Notes: generated from the letters alone by a model not told the origin. Positions 51,985 through 61,665 are shown, numbered from the stretch's first letter. The stretch is 64,000 nt of DNA from Rhizobium metallidurans (GCF_014196505.1 NZ_JACIDW010000014.1:1-64000); one strand, 5' to 3'. Numbers and translations: made by a program.

Positions 51985-53268
51985 TCAGCTGCGGATCGTG
52001 GCCTTCCCTTCCTCGACCAACCGCGCCGCCGCTTCGGCAGGCGTGGTGCGCTCGAACGCCAGCTCGTCGGCGATCGGGCGCAGGACGCGCTGGTCGAACT
52101 CGGTCGATCCCAAAGGTGCGGGTGCCGGGTAGTCGCCCACCTGATCCTTGAGCAGGTTCACGTATTTCACGGTATCCTGCTCCGTTGGGTTCAGGTTCGG
52201 CAAAATCGCCTCGCGGACTGCCGGCGAAAGCGGCACGCCGCGTTCGACACCGAGAATCTTGCCGGCCTCCGGGTCATTGACGAAGAAGCTGATGAACTGC
52301 GCCGCGGCTTCGCCGTTCTTCGTGGTCGCGCCGACGCTCCAGATGAGAGCCGGGCGATAGTAGTGGCCGGACGAGCCGCCCTTCTTCTCGCGGGGCAGCA
52401 TCGTGATGGCCAGCTTGTTCTTCGAAAGGAGCTGGTAGCCGACGAGCTGATTGGAATAGGCCATGCCCATCGCCGACTTGCCGAGCGCGAGGCAATTGGT
52501 GTCGATCGTATTCTGGTCCAGCGTCTGCACGTCGGCGGCGACGGTTCCGCCCTTCTTCCGCAGGTCCTCCCAGAAGCTGTACCACTCCTTGGCGTCCTCG
52601 ACGTCGAAGCCAAGCGCCGCATCCTTGTAGAGGCTCTTTCCGCGCTGGCGCAGCCAGGCGTCGAACACGTAGGTGTAGCGCGCGCCGTAGGGGCCGCCCG
52701 CATAATTGGTCTTGCCGACCGCCTTTGTGAGCTCGACCGCCAGCTTGGCGTACTCGTCCCAGGTGAGATCCGGCGTGGGCAACGGGATGCCCGCCGTCTC
52801 GAATGCCGTCTGATCGAAGAAGAGCGCGAAGGAATTAAGGCCAAGGCCCACGCCATAGAGTTTTTCGTCCACGGTCGTCAGTTTCAGCATGTCCTTGCCG
52901 AAGGCATCGACCTTCAATGTCGAGGGTACGAATTCATCGAGCGGGAGGCAGGCGCCGCGCTTGGAGTAGTCGGAGATCGTTCCTGGCTCGAGCTGAAACA
53001 CATCCGCGATCGAGCGGCCGGCCATCTGTGTCGCGAGCTTGGTCCAGTATCCGTCCCCGCTAAGAGATTCGCCGATGATGGACACATCAGGCGTCTTGCC
53101 CTGATAAAGCCTGGCGACATCGAGCGTGCGCTTTGCCCGATCGTTCGAGCCCCACCACATGGCGCGCAGCTGTGTGTCCGCCGCAAAGGCCGGAACGCCG
53201 GCGCCGAGTGCAAGGCCGGTCGCCACGCCGGCGGAGCCCATCAGAAATGAACGTCGATTGATCTGCAT
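51985..53268 (-). CDS. Carbohydrate ABC transporter binding protein (family 1), Tat-exported
   Basis: This 427-residue protein begins with a twin-arginine signal INRRSFLMGSAGVATGLALG and cleavage near VPAFA-A. The mature protein fits family 1 sugar-binding proteins (MWWGSNDRAKRT; DLTWDEYAKLAVELTKAVG). I place the start at 53268 before the Tat motif. No permease or ATPase gene is adjacent, so it must use a transporter encoded elsewhere. It is divergent from a LacI gene across a 137-base promoter region with strong dyads. Confidence 0.88.
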   Translation of the reverse strand: MQINRRSFLMGSAGVATGLALGAGVPAFAADTQLRAMWWGSNDRAKRTLDVARLYQGKTPDVSIIGESLSGDGYWTKLATQMAGRSIADVFQLEPGTISDYSKRGACLPLDEFVPSTLKVDAFGKDMLKLTTVDEKLYGVGLGLNSFALFFDQTAFETAGIPLPTPDLTWDEYAKLAVELTKAVGKTNYAGGPYGARYTYVFDAWLRQRGKSLYKDAALGFDVEDAKEWYSFWEDLRKKGGTVAADVQTLDQNTIDTNCLALGKSAMGMAYSNQLVGYQLLSKNKLAITMLPREKKGGSSGHYYRPALIWSVGATTKNGEAAAQFISFFVNDPEAGKILGVERGVPLSPAVREAILPNLNPTEQDTVKYVNLLKDQVGDYPAPAPLGSTEFDQRVLRPIADELAFERTTPAEAAARLVEEGKATIRS

Positions 53269-53349
53269 GCTGATTCCTCCGGTTGTCTGCCCGGCGTCCT
53301 CCAACGCCTTTTGGGCATATGGCGGGAAGATTACGCAAAAACTTTCTGT

Positions 53350-53383
53350 TTGCAATAAAATATCTTTCTATTGCAAATTTGCA
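53350..53383. promoter_or_regulatory. LacI-type operator cluster in the divergent promoter
   Basis: TTGCAATA (53350-53357)-11 bases-TATTGCAA (53369-53376) is a perfect inverted repeat. It overlaps a second perfect palindrome, TGCAAATTTGCA (53372-53383). TTGCAAA-type half-sites are common for LacI family operators. It lies between the binding protein and the lacI gene. Confidence 0.6.
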
Positions 53384-53405
53384 TAATTTGCATAACTCTG
53401 TGTTT

Positions 53406-54440
53406 ATGAACGAGATCAAATCAAAGCGGCCGCGTCAGGCCGATATTGCCGCCGCCGCAGGCGTTTCCGTATCGACCGTGTCGCGTGTGCTGGCGAATGA
53501 GCCGGGCATCAGCGAAAGTGTTCGGCAGCATATACTGCGGGTCGCGGCCGAGCACGGCTACCAGACGAAGGGGATTTCCGAGCCGATGCCGGGCGGCCTC
53601 GCCTTGATTGCCAGCGACGGTGCGACCGGCGGGCTCAGTGTCTTTTACGAAGCGATCGTCGAAGGCTTGCGGGCGGGTGCGGCGGACGCGGGAATGTCCT
53701 TCGAAGTCAGGCTGGTCCGTGAGGATCGCGCGATGCCTGATGTCATTCGCGACCAAATGAAGGCCACCAACGCAGAAGGCTTGTTTCTTGTTGGCATCGA
53801 CCCCAACACCGCGTTGCGACAGTGGATCGAGGCCGATAAAATCCCCGTCGTGCTCGTCAACGGCACCGATCCGCAACTTCGCCTCGACGGTGTCTCTCCC
53901 GCCAACTTCTTCGGCGCCCTCCAGGCCGGCGAACGTTTGCTTGCGGCTGGACATCGGAAGATCCTGCATTTCACCGGTTCCCATCGCCACACCATCCGCG
54001 AACGCGTCAGGGGCTTCGACGCGGCGATCGCCTCGGTGGAGGGAGCCGCGAGCAGGATGGTTCCGATGAGTTTCCAAGGCAGCGCCAGCCGGGAAGCCCA
54101 CGAATTGATGGGCGCCATCCTGGATGAGAACGAGGGCTTTACCGCCGCCTTCTGCATGAACGACTTCATAGCGGTCGGTGTTCTGGAAGCCGTCACCGAG
54201 GCGGGCCTTCGTGTGCCGGAAGACTTCGCGCTCGTCGGCTTCGACGATCTGCCCTGCGCCTTGATGACCAATCCGCCGCTTTCCACCATGCGTGTTGATC
54301 GGGGCGCTCTCGGGCGCGAAGCCGTCGGCCTGATGATCGACAGGTTCCATGATCGGTCAGCGCCTGCCCGCCACGTATGTCATGCGGTCGTCCCCGTTGT
54401 GGGCGGCACCGTACCAATGCCGAAAACCGATGAGCGATAG
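53406..54440 (+). CDS. LacI family transcriptional regulator
   Basis: This 344-residue protein has the LacI headpiece RQADIAAAAGVSVSTVSRVLANEPGIS in near-canonical form, then a periplasmic-binding-protein-like effector domain. LVGFDDLPCALMTNPPLSTM near the C-terminus is the family dimer signature. I chose the ATG at 53406 directly before the headpiece. It is divergent from the sugar-binding protein and upstream of a DUF2264 gene, so it probably controls both arms. Confidence 0.93.
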   Translation: MNEIKSKRPRQADIAAAAGVSVSTVSRVLANEPGISESVRQHILRVAAEHGYQTKGISEPMPGGLALIASDGATGGLSVFYEAIVEGLRAGAADAGMSFEVRLVREDRAMPDVIRDQMKATNAEGLFLVGIDPNTALRQWIEADKIPVVLVNGTDPQLRLDGVSPANFFGALQAGERLLAAGHRKILHFTGSHRHTIRERVRGFDAAIASVEGAASRMVPMSFQGSASREAHELMGAILDENEGFTAAFCMNDFIAVGVLEAVTEAGLRVPEDFALVGFDDLPCALMTNPPLSTMRVDRGALGREAVGLMIDRFHDRSAPARHVCHAVVPVVGGTVPMPKTDER

Positions 54441-54442
54441 AG

Positions 54443-56299
54443 ATGACCTATGATCCGGCCAGCGCCAATCCGTTAGCAGGCAACCCGCTGGAGACGCGCG
54501 AGGACATGAGCCGCGCGCTTCTCGACCTCTTCGATCCGTTGCTTCCCTATTTTTTAAAGGGGAATGCACGTGTTCGGCTGGATGGTGCCGGCGCCCATTT
54601 TGATCGCGCGGCCGCGGACCTGGAAGGGTTTGCCCGCCCTCTTTGGGGGCTGGCGCCGCTTGGAGCGGGAAAGGGCGACTTTGCCCACTGGCGGCGTTTT
54701 GCGGAGGGGCTGGCGAACGGCACGGATCCCGAACACCCGGAATATTGGGGCACAGTCAACGGGCGCGACCAGCGAATGGTCGAGCTCGCGGCGCTAGGTT
54801 TCGCGCTGGCGCTTGTCCCCGACAAGATCTGGGAGCCTCTGAGCAAGCGGGCGCGGGCAAATGTCATCGCCTATCTCAAGCATGCGCGGCAATTCGATTA
54901 TGCGGATAACAACTGGAAATTCTTCCGCATCTTCGTCGACATTGCCCTCGATCGCGTCGGCGCCGAGTTCGATCGCAGCCTGACGAGGCAATACCTCGAT
55001 GAGCTTGAAGGCTTCTATATCGGTGACGGCTGGTATCGCGACGGCAACGTGCGCCGCGTCGACCACTACATCCCCTTTGCCATGCATTTCTATGGGCTGA
55101 TCTATTCCAAGCTCGTCGATGACGACTACGCCAAGCGCTACCGCGAGCGCGCCGCTCTCTTTGCCAGGGATTTCCGCAACTGGTTTGCACCTGATGGCGC
55201 AACCATCCCCTTCGGCCGCAGCCTCACCTATCGTTTCGCTTGCGCCGGCTTCTGGTCAGCGCTCGCCCTTGCCGATCTGGAGGCACTGCCCTGGGGCGAG
55301 ATCAAGCATCTCTGCCTGCAGCATCTGCGTTGGTGGAAGGACAAGCCGATGACCAATCGCGATGGCATCCTGTCGATCGGCTTCGGCTATCCAAACCTGC
55401 TGATGTCGGAAAGCTACAACTCGGCGGGATCGCCATATTGGGCGTTCAAGGCCTTTCTGCCGCTGGCGATCGCGGATGACCACCCGTTCTGGACCGCGAA
55501 GGAGAAAGCGCCTGCACCAAGCGAAAGCGTCTCGCCGCAGCGCCATCCCGGCATGGTAGTGATGCGCGCCGGTGGCGATGTCGTGGCGCTGTCTTCTGGA
55601 CAAGAAAACCTGCAGATGCGGTTCGGCACGGAGAAATATGCAAAATTTGCCTACTCGGCGCGATATGGCTTCAGCGTCGAAGCCGATGAACGGAGCTTCG
55701 CCGGTGGTGCCTTCGATTCCGCGCTCGCCTTCAGCGACAATGGACTGCACTACCGCGTGCGCGAGACGAACGCCGAGGCGAAGCTCGCCGGCGACGTGCT
55801 CTATTCGAGATGGTCGCCATTCAAGGATGTTTCCGTCGAAACCTGGCTGGTTCCCGCGACACCCTGGCACATCCGCGTCCACAGGATCAATTCGCCGCGG
55901 CCGCTGCAAACGGCTGAAGGTGGCTTTGCGATTGCCAAGCGAGACTTCGATCTCGACGTACTTGAGGCAGGGCCGGGCAGTGCCCACGTCATTGGCGATG
56001 CCGATTTCTCCGGCATTGTCGATCTGGGTTCGACGGTGAGCCGAATCGGGCTGGCGCAGAAAGCTCTGCCGAATACCAACCTGATCGTCGCCAAGACGCT
56101 TGTCCCTCAGTTGCGCGGCGAAATCCCGGCCGGCGAGACGGTCCTCATCACGGCCGTGCTCGCGTTGGATGACCCGGCCGCGGCTTCCGGCGCATGGACT
56201 ACGCCTCCGGCGGCACCTGATATCTCCGCGCTCGAGGCAAGGGTTACCAAGGACGGCATAACCGTCAGCGCCATCGAAGCGCCGGGGCAGATGCCATGA
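54443..56299 (+). CDS. DUF2264 domain protein (putative carbohydrate-active enzyme)
   Basis: This 618-residue soluble protein has no signal peptide. The N-terminal half is helical, like an alpha/alpha toroid (RPLWGLAPLGAGKGDFAHW; DNNWKFFRIFVDIALDRVG; DGWYRDGNVRRVDHYIPFAM). The C-terminal half is beta-rich. DUF2264 proteins resemble polysaccharide lyases and unsaturated-uronyl hydrolases and are found in polysaccharide-use loci. It starts two bases after the lacI stop and overlaps the next gene by four. A cytoplasmic role in processing an imported oligosaccharide is inferred. Confidence 0.82.
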   Translation: MTYDPASANPLAGNPLETREDMSRALLDLFDPLLPYFLKGNARVRLDGAGAHFDRAAADLEGFARPLWGLAPLGAGKGDFAHWRRFAEGLANGTDPEHPEYWGTVNGRDQRMVELAALGFALALVPDKIWEPLSKRARANVIAYLKHARQFDYADNNWKFFRIFVDIALDRVGAEFDRSLTRQYLDELEGFYIGDGWYRDGNVRRVDHYIPFAMHFYGLIYSKLVDDDYAKRYRERAALFARDFRNWFAPDGATIPFGRSLTYRFACAGFWSALALADLEALPWGEIKHLCLQHLRWWKDKPMTNRDGILSIGFGYPNLLMSESYNSAGSPYWAFKAFLPLAIADDHPFWTAKEKAPAPSESVSPQRHPGMVVMRAGGDVVALSSGQENLQMRFGTEKYAKFAYSARYGFSVEADERSFAGGAFDSALAFSDNGLHYRVRETNAEAKLAGDVLYSRWSPFKDVSVETWLVPATPWHIRVHRINSPRPLQTAEGGFAIAKRDFDLDVLEAGPGSAHVIGDADFSGIVDLGSTVSRIGLAQKALPNTNLIVAKTLVPQLRGEIPAGETVLITAVLALDDPAAASGAWTTPPAAPDISALEARVTKDGITVSAIEAPGQMP

Positions 56300-57306
56300 G
56301 CCGACCGGGTATCGCGCTTGCCATGCACCCGGGGCGGACGGAGCACGTTCTCCCCGATCGCCTTCTCGACCGGCTGGGAAGTCTGGGCCGATTGCTTGAC
56401 CGAGAGCCGTTGCAGACCTTCGCTGACGAACGCGCCAGGCGACTACTGCCCGAAACGGAAATCCTCATAACCGGATGGGGCGCTCCCTATGTCGGCCGCG
56501 ATGTGCTTTCGGCAGCCGGGGGGCTGAAGATGATCGCTCATGCGGCGGGAACGGTGAAGGGGCTGATCGACGAAGACATATTTCGCGCGGGCATCACCGT
56601 CAGCCATGCGGCCGAGGCGAACGCGGTCCCGGTGGCCGAATTCACGCTTGCCGCCATACTCTTTGCCGGCAAGCAGGTTTTCCGATTTCGCGACACTTAC
56701 GTCGCGGACCGCAACCGCGATCGCACCCACCCCATGCAGCGGCTTACGATCGGAAATTACGACCGCACCGTCGGCATCATCGGCGCGTCGCGCATCGGCC
56801 GGCGCGTGATCGAGCTGCTGAAGCCCTTCAATTTCAAAATTATTCTTTTTGACCCGACATTGAGCGCATCCGAGTGCGCGGCAGTCGGCGCCGAAAAGGC
56901 TGATCTTGATAGCCTGATGCGCAGTGCCGACATCGTGTCGTTGCACGCGCCCTCGCTGCCATCGACACAACATATGATCGACGCCCAAGGGCTGGCGCTG
57001 ATGAAGGACGGTGCGACGCTCATCAATACGGCACGCGGTGCCATCATCGACGAGGCTGCACTTCTCGCCACGCTTTCGACCGGCCGGATCGACGCGATTA
57101 TCGATGTCACCGACCCTGAGATACCGGAACCGGCATCCGCCTTCTACGATTTGCCTAACGTGTTCTTGACACCCCATATCGCAGGCGCCGTCGGCCTCGA
57201 GCGGACGAGATTGGGTGAAATGGCGGTCGATGAAATAGAGCGATACCTAACCGGCCAGCCACTGGAATACGCGATTACGCTCGCCGATCTCGATGCCATG
57301 GCTTGA
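56296..57306 (+). CDS. D-2-hydroxyacid dehydrogenase family protein
   Basis: This 336-residue protein has the NAD loop VGIIGASRIGRRVIELL, where the usual GxGxxG reads GASRIG, the catalytic Arg in NTARGAIIDEAAL, and the His in TPHIAGAVG. An insertion with RFRDTYVADRNRDRTHP is unusual and follows the NAD domain junction. The Asp-Val-Thr-Asp run replaces the more common Asp-Val-Phe-Glu, so the catalytic Glu region is altered (DVTDPEIPEP). It overlaps the DUF2264 gene, pointing to a joint role in a sugar-acid pathway. Confidence 0.88.
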   Translation: MSRPGIALAMHPGRTEHVLPDRLLDRLGSLGRLLDREPLQTFADERARRLLPETEILITGWGAPYVGRDVLSAAGGLKMIAHAAGTVKGLIDEDIFRAGITVSHAAEANAVPVAEFTLAAILFAGKQVFRFRDTYVADRNRDRTHPMQRLTIGNYDRTVGIIGASRIGRRVIELLKPFNFKIILFDPTLSASECAAVGAEKADLDSLMRSADIVSLHAPSLPSTQHMIDAQGLALMKDGATLINTARGAIIDEAALLATLSTGRIDAIIDVTDPEIPEPASAFYDLPNVFLTPHIAGAVGLERTRLGEMAVDEIERYLTGQPLEYAITLADLDAMA

Positions 57307-57485
57307 GAGGCGTTCGCGCTCGCGCCAAGTCGGCTCGACCAGCCGTTCAATGGATGCTGCCTCATGTGAGCGTGCGACTTCCGATCGCGGCTTCGTCGGG
57401 AAGAGCTGCGTTGAACATCACCTATACTATTGGTCGCTCAACGGAAGATTGGTAAACAAGCCTTCTGAAGACAGGAGGGCTGCAA

Positions 57486-58889
57486 GTGTCCATGTTATCC
57501 AAGCGCTTAGCCGCAAAGCTTGGCAACGATCTCGTTCTTGCCGATGGTGAAGGCATGGATCGTTACCTGCGCGACTGGCATCGCGACACCGTCGGTGCGG
57601 CCGTTGCCGTGATCCGCCCTCGATCGGTAACCGACGTGGCTAACGCGGTTCTAGCATCACGCGATCTTGGCCTCGCCATCGTGCCACAAGGTGGCAACAC
57701 CGGGCTTGTGCACGGAGCGCTGCCGCAATCGCCATCCGACCATGTCGTTTTAAGCCTGGAGCGGCTGAACAGGATCCGCACCATTGCTCCCGACGACTTC
57801 TCGATGACGGTCGAGGCGGGCTGCATCCTATCGGCTGCGAAGGAGTGCGCCGCGGAAAACGGTATGTTCTTTCCGCTGGCATTGGGCGCGCAGGGAAGTT
57901 GCCAGATTGGCGGCAATGTCAGCACCAATGCCGGCGGCATCAATGTGCTGCGTTACGGCATGACCCGTGATCTGGTGCTCGGCCTCGAGGTCGTGCTGCC
58001 GAATGGCGAGATCTGGAATGGTCTTTCGACGCTGCGCAAGGACAACCGCGGGGTCGACCTGAAGCAACTGTTCATCGGTTCGGAAGGCACTCTCGGCATC
58101 ATCACCGCAGCTTCTCTGAAATTGACGCCCCTGCCGACGCAGCGCGAGACGGCGCTTCTCGCAGTGGCCTCTCTCGATGACGCCGTTGCGCTCTATCGCC
58201 TGGCGCGGCGGGAATGCTGTGACCTGATGTCGGCGTTCGAGTTCATGCCGCCCGAGGCATTCCCCTTGGCGCAGGCCGCCATGCCGGATCTCGTCATGCC
58301 GCTTTCCGGGCAATATCAAGCCTATGTCCTTATGGAGCTCGGAGGTTCCGGACTGGTCGACATGGCTGATCTCATGCAGCGGTTCCTCGAGCTCGGAATG
58401 GAAAAGGGTCTCATTCTCGATGGTGTCATCGCCGCCTCGCAGAGCCAGGCAAGGACCCTGTGGAGCTTTCGCGAGGGCATGGTCGAGGGGCAGGTCAAGC
58501 GTGGTCGGCATCTGCGCACCGATGTGTCAGTCTCGCTCTCCAACCTTGCAGCCTTCGTGGCCGAGGCGGAGGCCGAGCTTGCAAGCGCTCTACCGGGGTG
58601 CCTGGCAATATCCTACGGGCATGTCGGAGACGGCAACGTGCACCTGAATGTTCTGCCGTCGGCAGGAACGCCCGATGGCGAACGTGACGCGATCATCAAG
58701 CGCGCCAAAACCATCATCAACGAAGTTCTTTTCCGTTACCAGGGAAGTATCAGCGCCGAGCATGGGATCGGGCGTGAAAAGATGGATGACTTCCGCACCG
58801 GATTGCAGCCGACGCAGGTGCAGTTGCTTGCTGCTTTGAAGGCGGCGATCGATCCGGATTGGCGAATGAACCCCGGCGTTCTGTTCTGA
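57486..58889 (+). CDS. FAD-linked D-2-hydroxyacid dehydrogenase (D2HGDH/GlcD-like)
   Basis: This 467-residue flavoprotein has the PCMH-type FAD domain (IVPQGGNTGLVHGALPQ; GSEGTLGIITAASLKL) and the C-terminal cap with SYGHVGDGNVHLNV and SAEHGIGREKM. These match D-2-hydroxyglutarate and D-lactate dehydrogenases. The start is a GTG eight bases after GGAGGG; an ATG two codons on is farther from the site. It follows the NAD-dependent dehydrogenase by 179 bases and may oxidise the 2-hydroxyacid end product. Confidence 0.9.
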   Translation: MSMLSKRLAAKLGNDLVLADGEGMDRYLRDWHRDTVGAAVAVIRPRSVTDVANAVLASRDLGLAIVPQGGNTGLVHGALPQSPSDHVVLSLERLNRIRTIAPDDFSMTVEAGCILSAAKECAAENGMFFPLALGAQGSCQIGGNVSTNAGGINVLRYGMTRDLVLGLEVVLPNGEIWNGLSTLRKDNRGVDLKQLFIGSEGTLGIITAASLKLTPLPTQRETALLAVASLDDAVALYRLARRECCDLMSAFEFMPPEAFPLAQAAMPDLVMPLSGQYQAYVLMELGGSGLVDMADLMQRFLELGMEKGLILDGVIAASQSQARTLWSFREGMVEGQVKRGRHLRTDVSVSLSNLAAFVAEAEAELASALPGCLAISYGHVGDGNVHLNVLPSAGTPDGERDAIIKRAKTIINEVLFRYQGSISAEHGIGREKMDDFRTGLQPTQVQLLAALKAAIDPDWRMNPGVLF

Positions 58890-58894
58890 TCGGC

Positions 58895-59773
58895 TCAGAT
58901 CGGCTGCATCTTGCGCATGTCGCTCAGCTGACGTTTCATCTGGTTGATGCGCGTCCGCTCTCCTTCGGGCCGGCGCATGGCGACGCTGGTCGAGAGGATG
59001 TCTATGACCACGAGCGCGGCGATGCGCGATATGGTCGGCGTATACATGTTGGTATTTTCGAGCGTTTCCACGATCAATGCTACGTCTGAATAATGCGTCA
59101 ACGGCGATTCCGAACCCGTCAGACAGATGACGATCGCGCCGTTGTCGCGCGCGATGCGGGCGATCTCGATGATCGATCGGGTGGTTCCGGTATTCGAGAT
59201 GACGAAAGCGACATCGCCTTCCTTCATCATCGAGGCGACCATCAGTTGCTGGTGGGAATCGAGCTCGGCGCCGCAGGGAACGCCGAAAAGCGGGAACTTC
59301 TGTTGCGCGTCGCGCGCAACGATCCCGGAAGCTCCAAAGCCGAAGAATACGATCGATCGGGCCGCGGCGAGAATGTCGATGGCCTTGTGGAGAGCGGTCT
59401 TGTCGAGCTTCGAGCGGGCCCAGTCGAGACTTGTCATGGTGTAGTCGAAGATTTTCTCGGCGATGACCTCCGGTTCGTCGGTATCGAGCAATACCGAGTG
59501 TGTTGCCGGCGTACCGAAGGCGAGGCTTTGCGCGAGGCGGATCTTGAGATCCTGGAAGCCGTTGCAGCCGACCGCCGTGGCAAAGCGAAGGACCGTTGGT
59601 TGGCTGACCTCGGCCAGCGCCGCCGTTTCGCCAACGGTCGCATTCATGATCCGGCGCGGATCGTCGAGCACGACGTCGGCAACCTTGCGATCGGACTTGC
59701 GCAATTCGGGTCGCATCGTCCTGATGACTTCGATGATGTTGCGGCCGTTGCTGCTTCTGATGTCGCTATCCAT
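58895..59773 (-). CDS. MurR/RpiR family regulator, HexR-like
   Basis: This 292-residue protein has an N-terminal HTH (RKSDRKVADVVLDDP; SQPTVLRFATAVGCNGFQDLK) and a C-terminal SIS domain (VFFGFGASGIVARDA; FVISNTGTTRSIIEIA). The sequence resembles HexR, which responds to KDPG, the Entner-Doudoroff intermediate. The presence of a KDPG aldolase in the upstream operon agrees with this. It is convergent with the FAD dehydrogenase gene, and lies 87 bases after the metallo-hydrolase gene on the same strand. Confidence 0.88.
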   Translation of the reverse strand: MDSDIRSSNGRNIIEVIRTMRPELRKSDRKVADVVLDDPRRIMNATVGETAALAEVSQPTVLRFATAVGCNGFQDLKIRLAQSLAFGTPATHSVLLDTDEPEVIAEKIFDYTMTSLDWARSKLDKTALHKAIDILAAARSIVFFGFGASGIVARDAQQKFPLFGVPCGAELDSHQQLMVASMMKEGDVAFVISNTGTTRSIIEIARIARDNGAIVICLTGSESPLTHYSDVALIVETLENTNMYTPTISRIAALVVIDILSTSVAMRRPEGERTRINQMKRQLSDMRKMQPI

Positions 59774-59860
59774 CCGGATCGCCTTTCCTGCATTTTCGAC
59801 TGCGAAGGCTAGAAGTTTAAAGGTTTAAGAGCAAGGTCGCGTCGTGCAGCGAAAGGCCGG

Positions 59861-60724
59861 CTACTCATTTTGCAAGGTGTATAAGATATCCGTCCTGGCG
59901 CGGTGCAGGCCGAGACCAGTAATCGTGGCAATCTCGGCGTCGATTGTCTCCGGCTGCTCGGTATTGAAATCGAACAGCCCGTAGTGATGCGCAATCAGGT
60001 CGGCGGCGCCCACATACCGGGCCACGGTGATCGCTTCGTGAAGCGAGAAGTTCCCGGGCACGCCGTTTTGCGAAAGCTCCGCGCGCCTGCCATTGACCGG
60101 CAGGAGAGCGACATCCGGCTGTAACCGACGCACCTCGTCCTCGAGCCCGTCGAAGGGGATACAGTCGCCGGAGTGCCAGACGCAGGTCCCATCGGCACGG
60201 ATCGCATAACCGAGAAATCGGTGGTTGCCGTCCGTGTCCGTTTCCAGCGTCTCATGCGCGGCGCGCGTCGGAATGATTTCGATACGTGCCAGCGGTGAGA
60301 TGGGTTCGCCGGCGCGGGCGAGAATGAGCCGATCGCCCTGTGCGCCCGAGCGCTCCATGGCCTGGGCGGCAACCGCGCGGGGTGCGATCAATCTGGCGCC
60401 AGGATTGGCCGAGAGCAGTAATGGCAAGGTGCCGGGATCCATGTGGTCTGTGTGGGCATGCGTGCAAAGCACGAGATCGACGTGGAAGATCTCGTCCGGG
60501 AGGACGGGCGGCGGCATCATGCGGACATGCGGTCGCGCCGTGTTTTGGTACTTTGCGGCCAGGCTGTCGGAAAGATAGGGATCGATGACAAGCCGCATGC
60601 CGGCAATGTCAATGACAAAGCCGGCCTGACCGAGCCAGTATACCTCTACTTGACCGGTCGGTGGTCGTTTCAATCGCTCGGTCAGCGATTCTCCTATCGG
60701 CGTCTTTTTCAGCCTGGCGCGCAT
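59861..60724 (-). CDS. MBL-fold metallo-hydrolase (UlaG-like lactonase candidate)
   Basis: This 287-residue protein has the MBL metal motif THAHTDHMD, further ligands in the HSGDCIPFDG and HHYGLFDFNT segments, and a beta-lactamase-like opening VYWLGQAGFVIDIAGMRLVIDPYLS. UlaG, L-ascorbate-6-phosphate lactonase, is the best-known relative. In this operon it could open a sugar lactone. It lies nine bases after the PGDH-like gene. Confidence 0.85.
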   Translation of the reverse strand: MRARLKKTPIGESLTERLKRPPTGQVEVYWLGQAGFVIDIAGMRLVIDPYLSDSLAAKYQNTARPHVRMMPPPVLPDEIFHVDLVLCTHAHTDHMDPGTLPLLLSANPGARLIAPRAVAAQAMERSGAQGDRLILARAGEPISPLARIEIIPTRAAHETLETDTDGNHRFLGYAIRADGTCVWHSGDCIPFDGLEDEVRRLQPDVALLPVNGRRAELSQNGVPGNFSLHEAITVARYVGAADLIAHHYGLFDFNTEQPETIDAEIATITGLGLHRARTDILYTLQNE

Positions 60725-60733
60725 GGTTCGACC

Positions 60734-61663
60734 TCAGGCTGACAATACGGAGAGCAGGTTGTCGGCCGCTATTCGTGTGGCGCGGTCAACGCTTTCGGCG
60801 GTGAACCCGCCGATGTGGCTCGTTGCGATCACGCGTCCATGCGCGGCCAACTCGAGCGAGACCGGCGGCTCCTGCTCGAAGACGTCGGTGGCATAGGAGC
60901 CGATCTGCCCGAGATCGAGCGCTTCGATCAAGGCGTCCTCGTCCACCAGCCGCGCGCGCGCCGTGTTGACGATGACCTGTCCTTTTTTCGCCGAGAAGAT
61001 ACGGCCTCGATCGAGGAAGGTGGAGCCGTCGCGGGGCAGGGGGCAATGCAGGCTCAAGATGTCGGCCTCGGCAACGATATCGTCGACCTCGGCATAGGAG
61101 AATGCGCTCGACGGGAGATCGAGATTGGGTCGCGCCGGATCGAAAGCGAAGACGCGCGCGCCGAGCGCGATCACCATGCGGGCGACCTCCCGGCCGATCG
61201 CGCCGCAGCCGATGATGCCGACGGTGCGGCCATGGATTTCAGCACCCCGCAAACGTGGCCAGCCACCGGCCTTGATGCCGGCATCCGAATGCGGAATGGA
61301 ACGCAGCGCGCTGAAGATCAGGCCGATCGTGAGCTCCGCAACCCCCATGGAATTGGCGCCCTCGGCGATCATGACCTTCACGCCACGCTCCCTGAGCATG
61401 TCGATCGGAAGGTTGTCGACGCCCACGCCGTTGCGGCTGATGACCTTCAAGGCCGCTGCCGCTTCGATGATTTTCGGGGTCACCGGCTCGACGCCGGCAA
61501 GCCAGCCGACACAGCCCGGCACCAGATCGATCAATTCCTGCTCGTTCGGCATTGCGCCTGCCGTGGAATAGACGATCTCGAAGCCTTGCTCGCGCATCCG
61601 CTCGACATCGGGATGCGGTTCCTGCGTCAACGAACGCGGTGTGACGAGAATACGCTGGTTCAT
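60734..61663 (-). CDS. Phosphoglycerate dehydrogenase-like 2-hydroxyacid dehydrogenase
   Basis: This 309-residue enzyme has the NAD loop VGIIGCGAIGREVARMV, catalytic Arg in NTARARLVDEDAL (the conserved Gly after Arg-Gly is Ala-Arg here), Glu in VFEQEPP and His in SHIGGFTAESV. The C-terminal ACT domain of SerA is missing, so it is a catabolic paralogue. I prefer the ATG at 61663, six bases after GGGGAG, over one at 61669. It is translationally coupled to the AroE-like gene. Confidence 0.88.
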   Translation of the reverse strand: MNQRILVTPRSLTQEPHPDVERMREQGFEIVYSTAGAMPNEQELIDLVPGCVGWLAGVEPVTPKIIEAAAALKVISRNGVGVDNLPIDMLRERGVKVMIAEGANSMGVAELTIGLIFSALRSIPHSDAGIKAGGWPRLRGAEIHGRTVGIIGCGAIGREVARMVIALGARVFAFDPARPNLDLPSSAFSYAEVDDIVAEADILSLHCPLPRDGSTFLDRGRIFSAKKGQVIVNTARARLVDEDALIEALDLGQIGSYATDVFEQEPPVSLELAAHGRVIATSHIGGFTAESVDRATRIAADNLLSVLSA

Positions 61664-61665
61664 GC

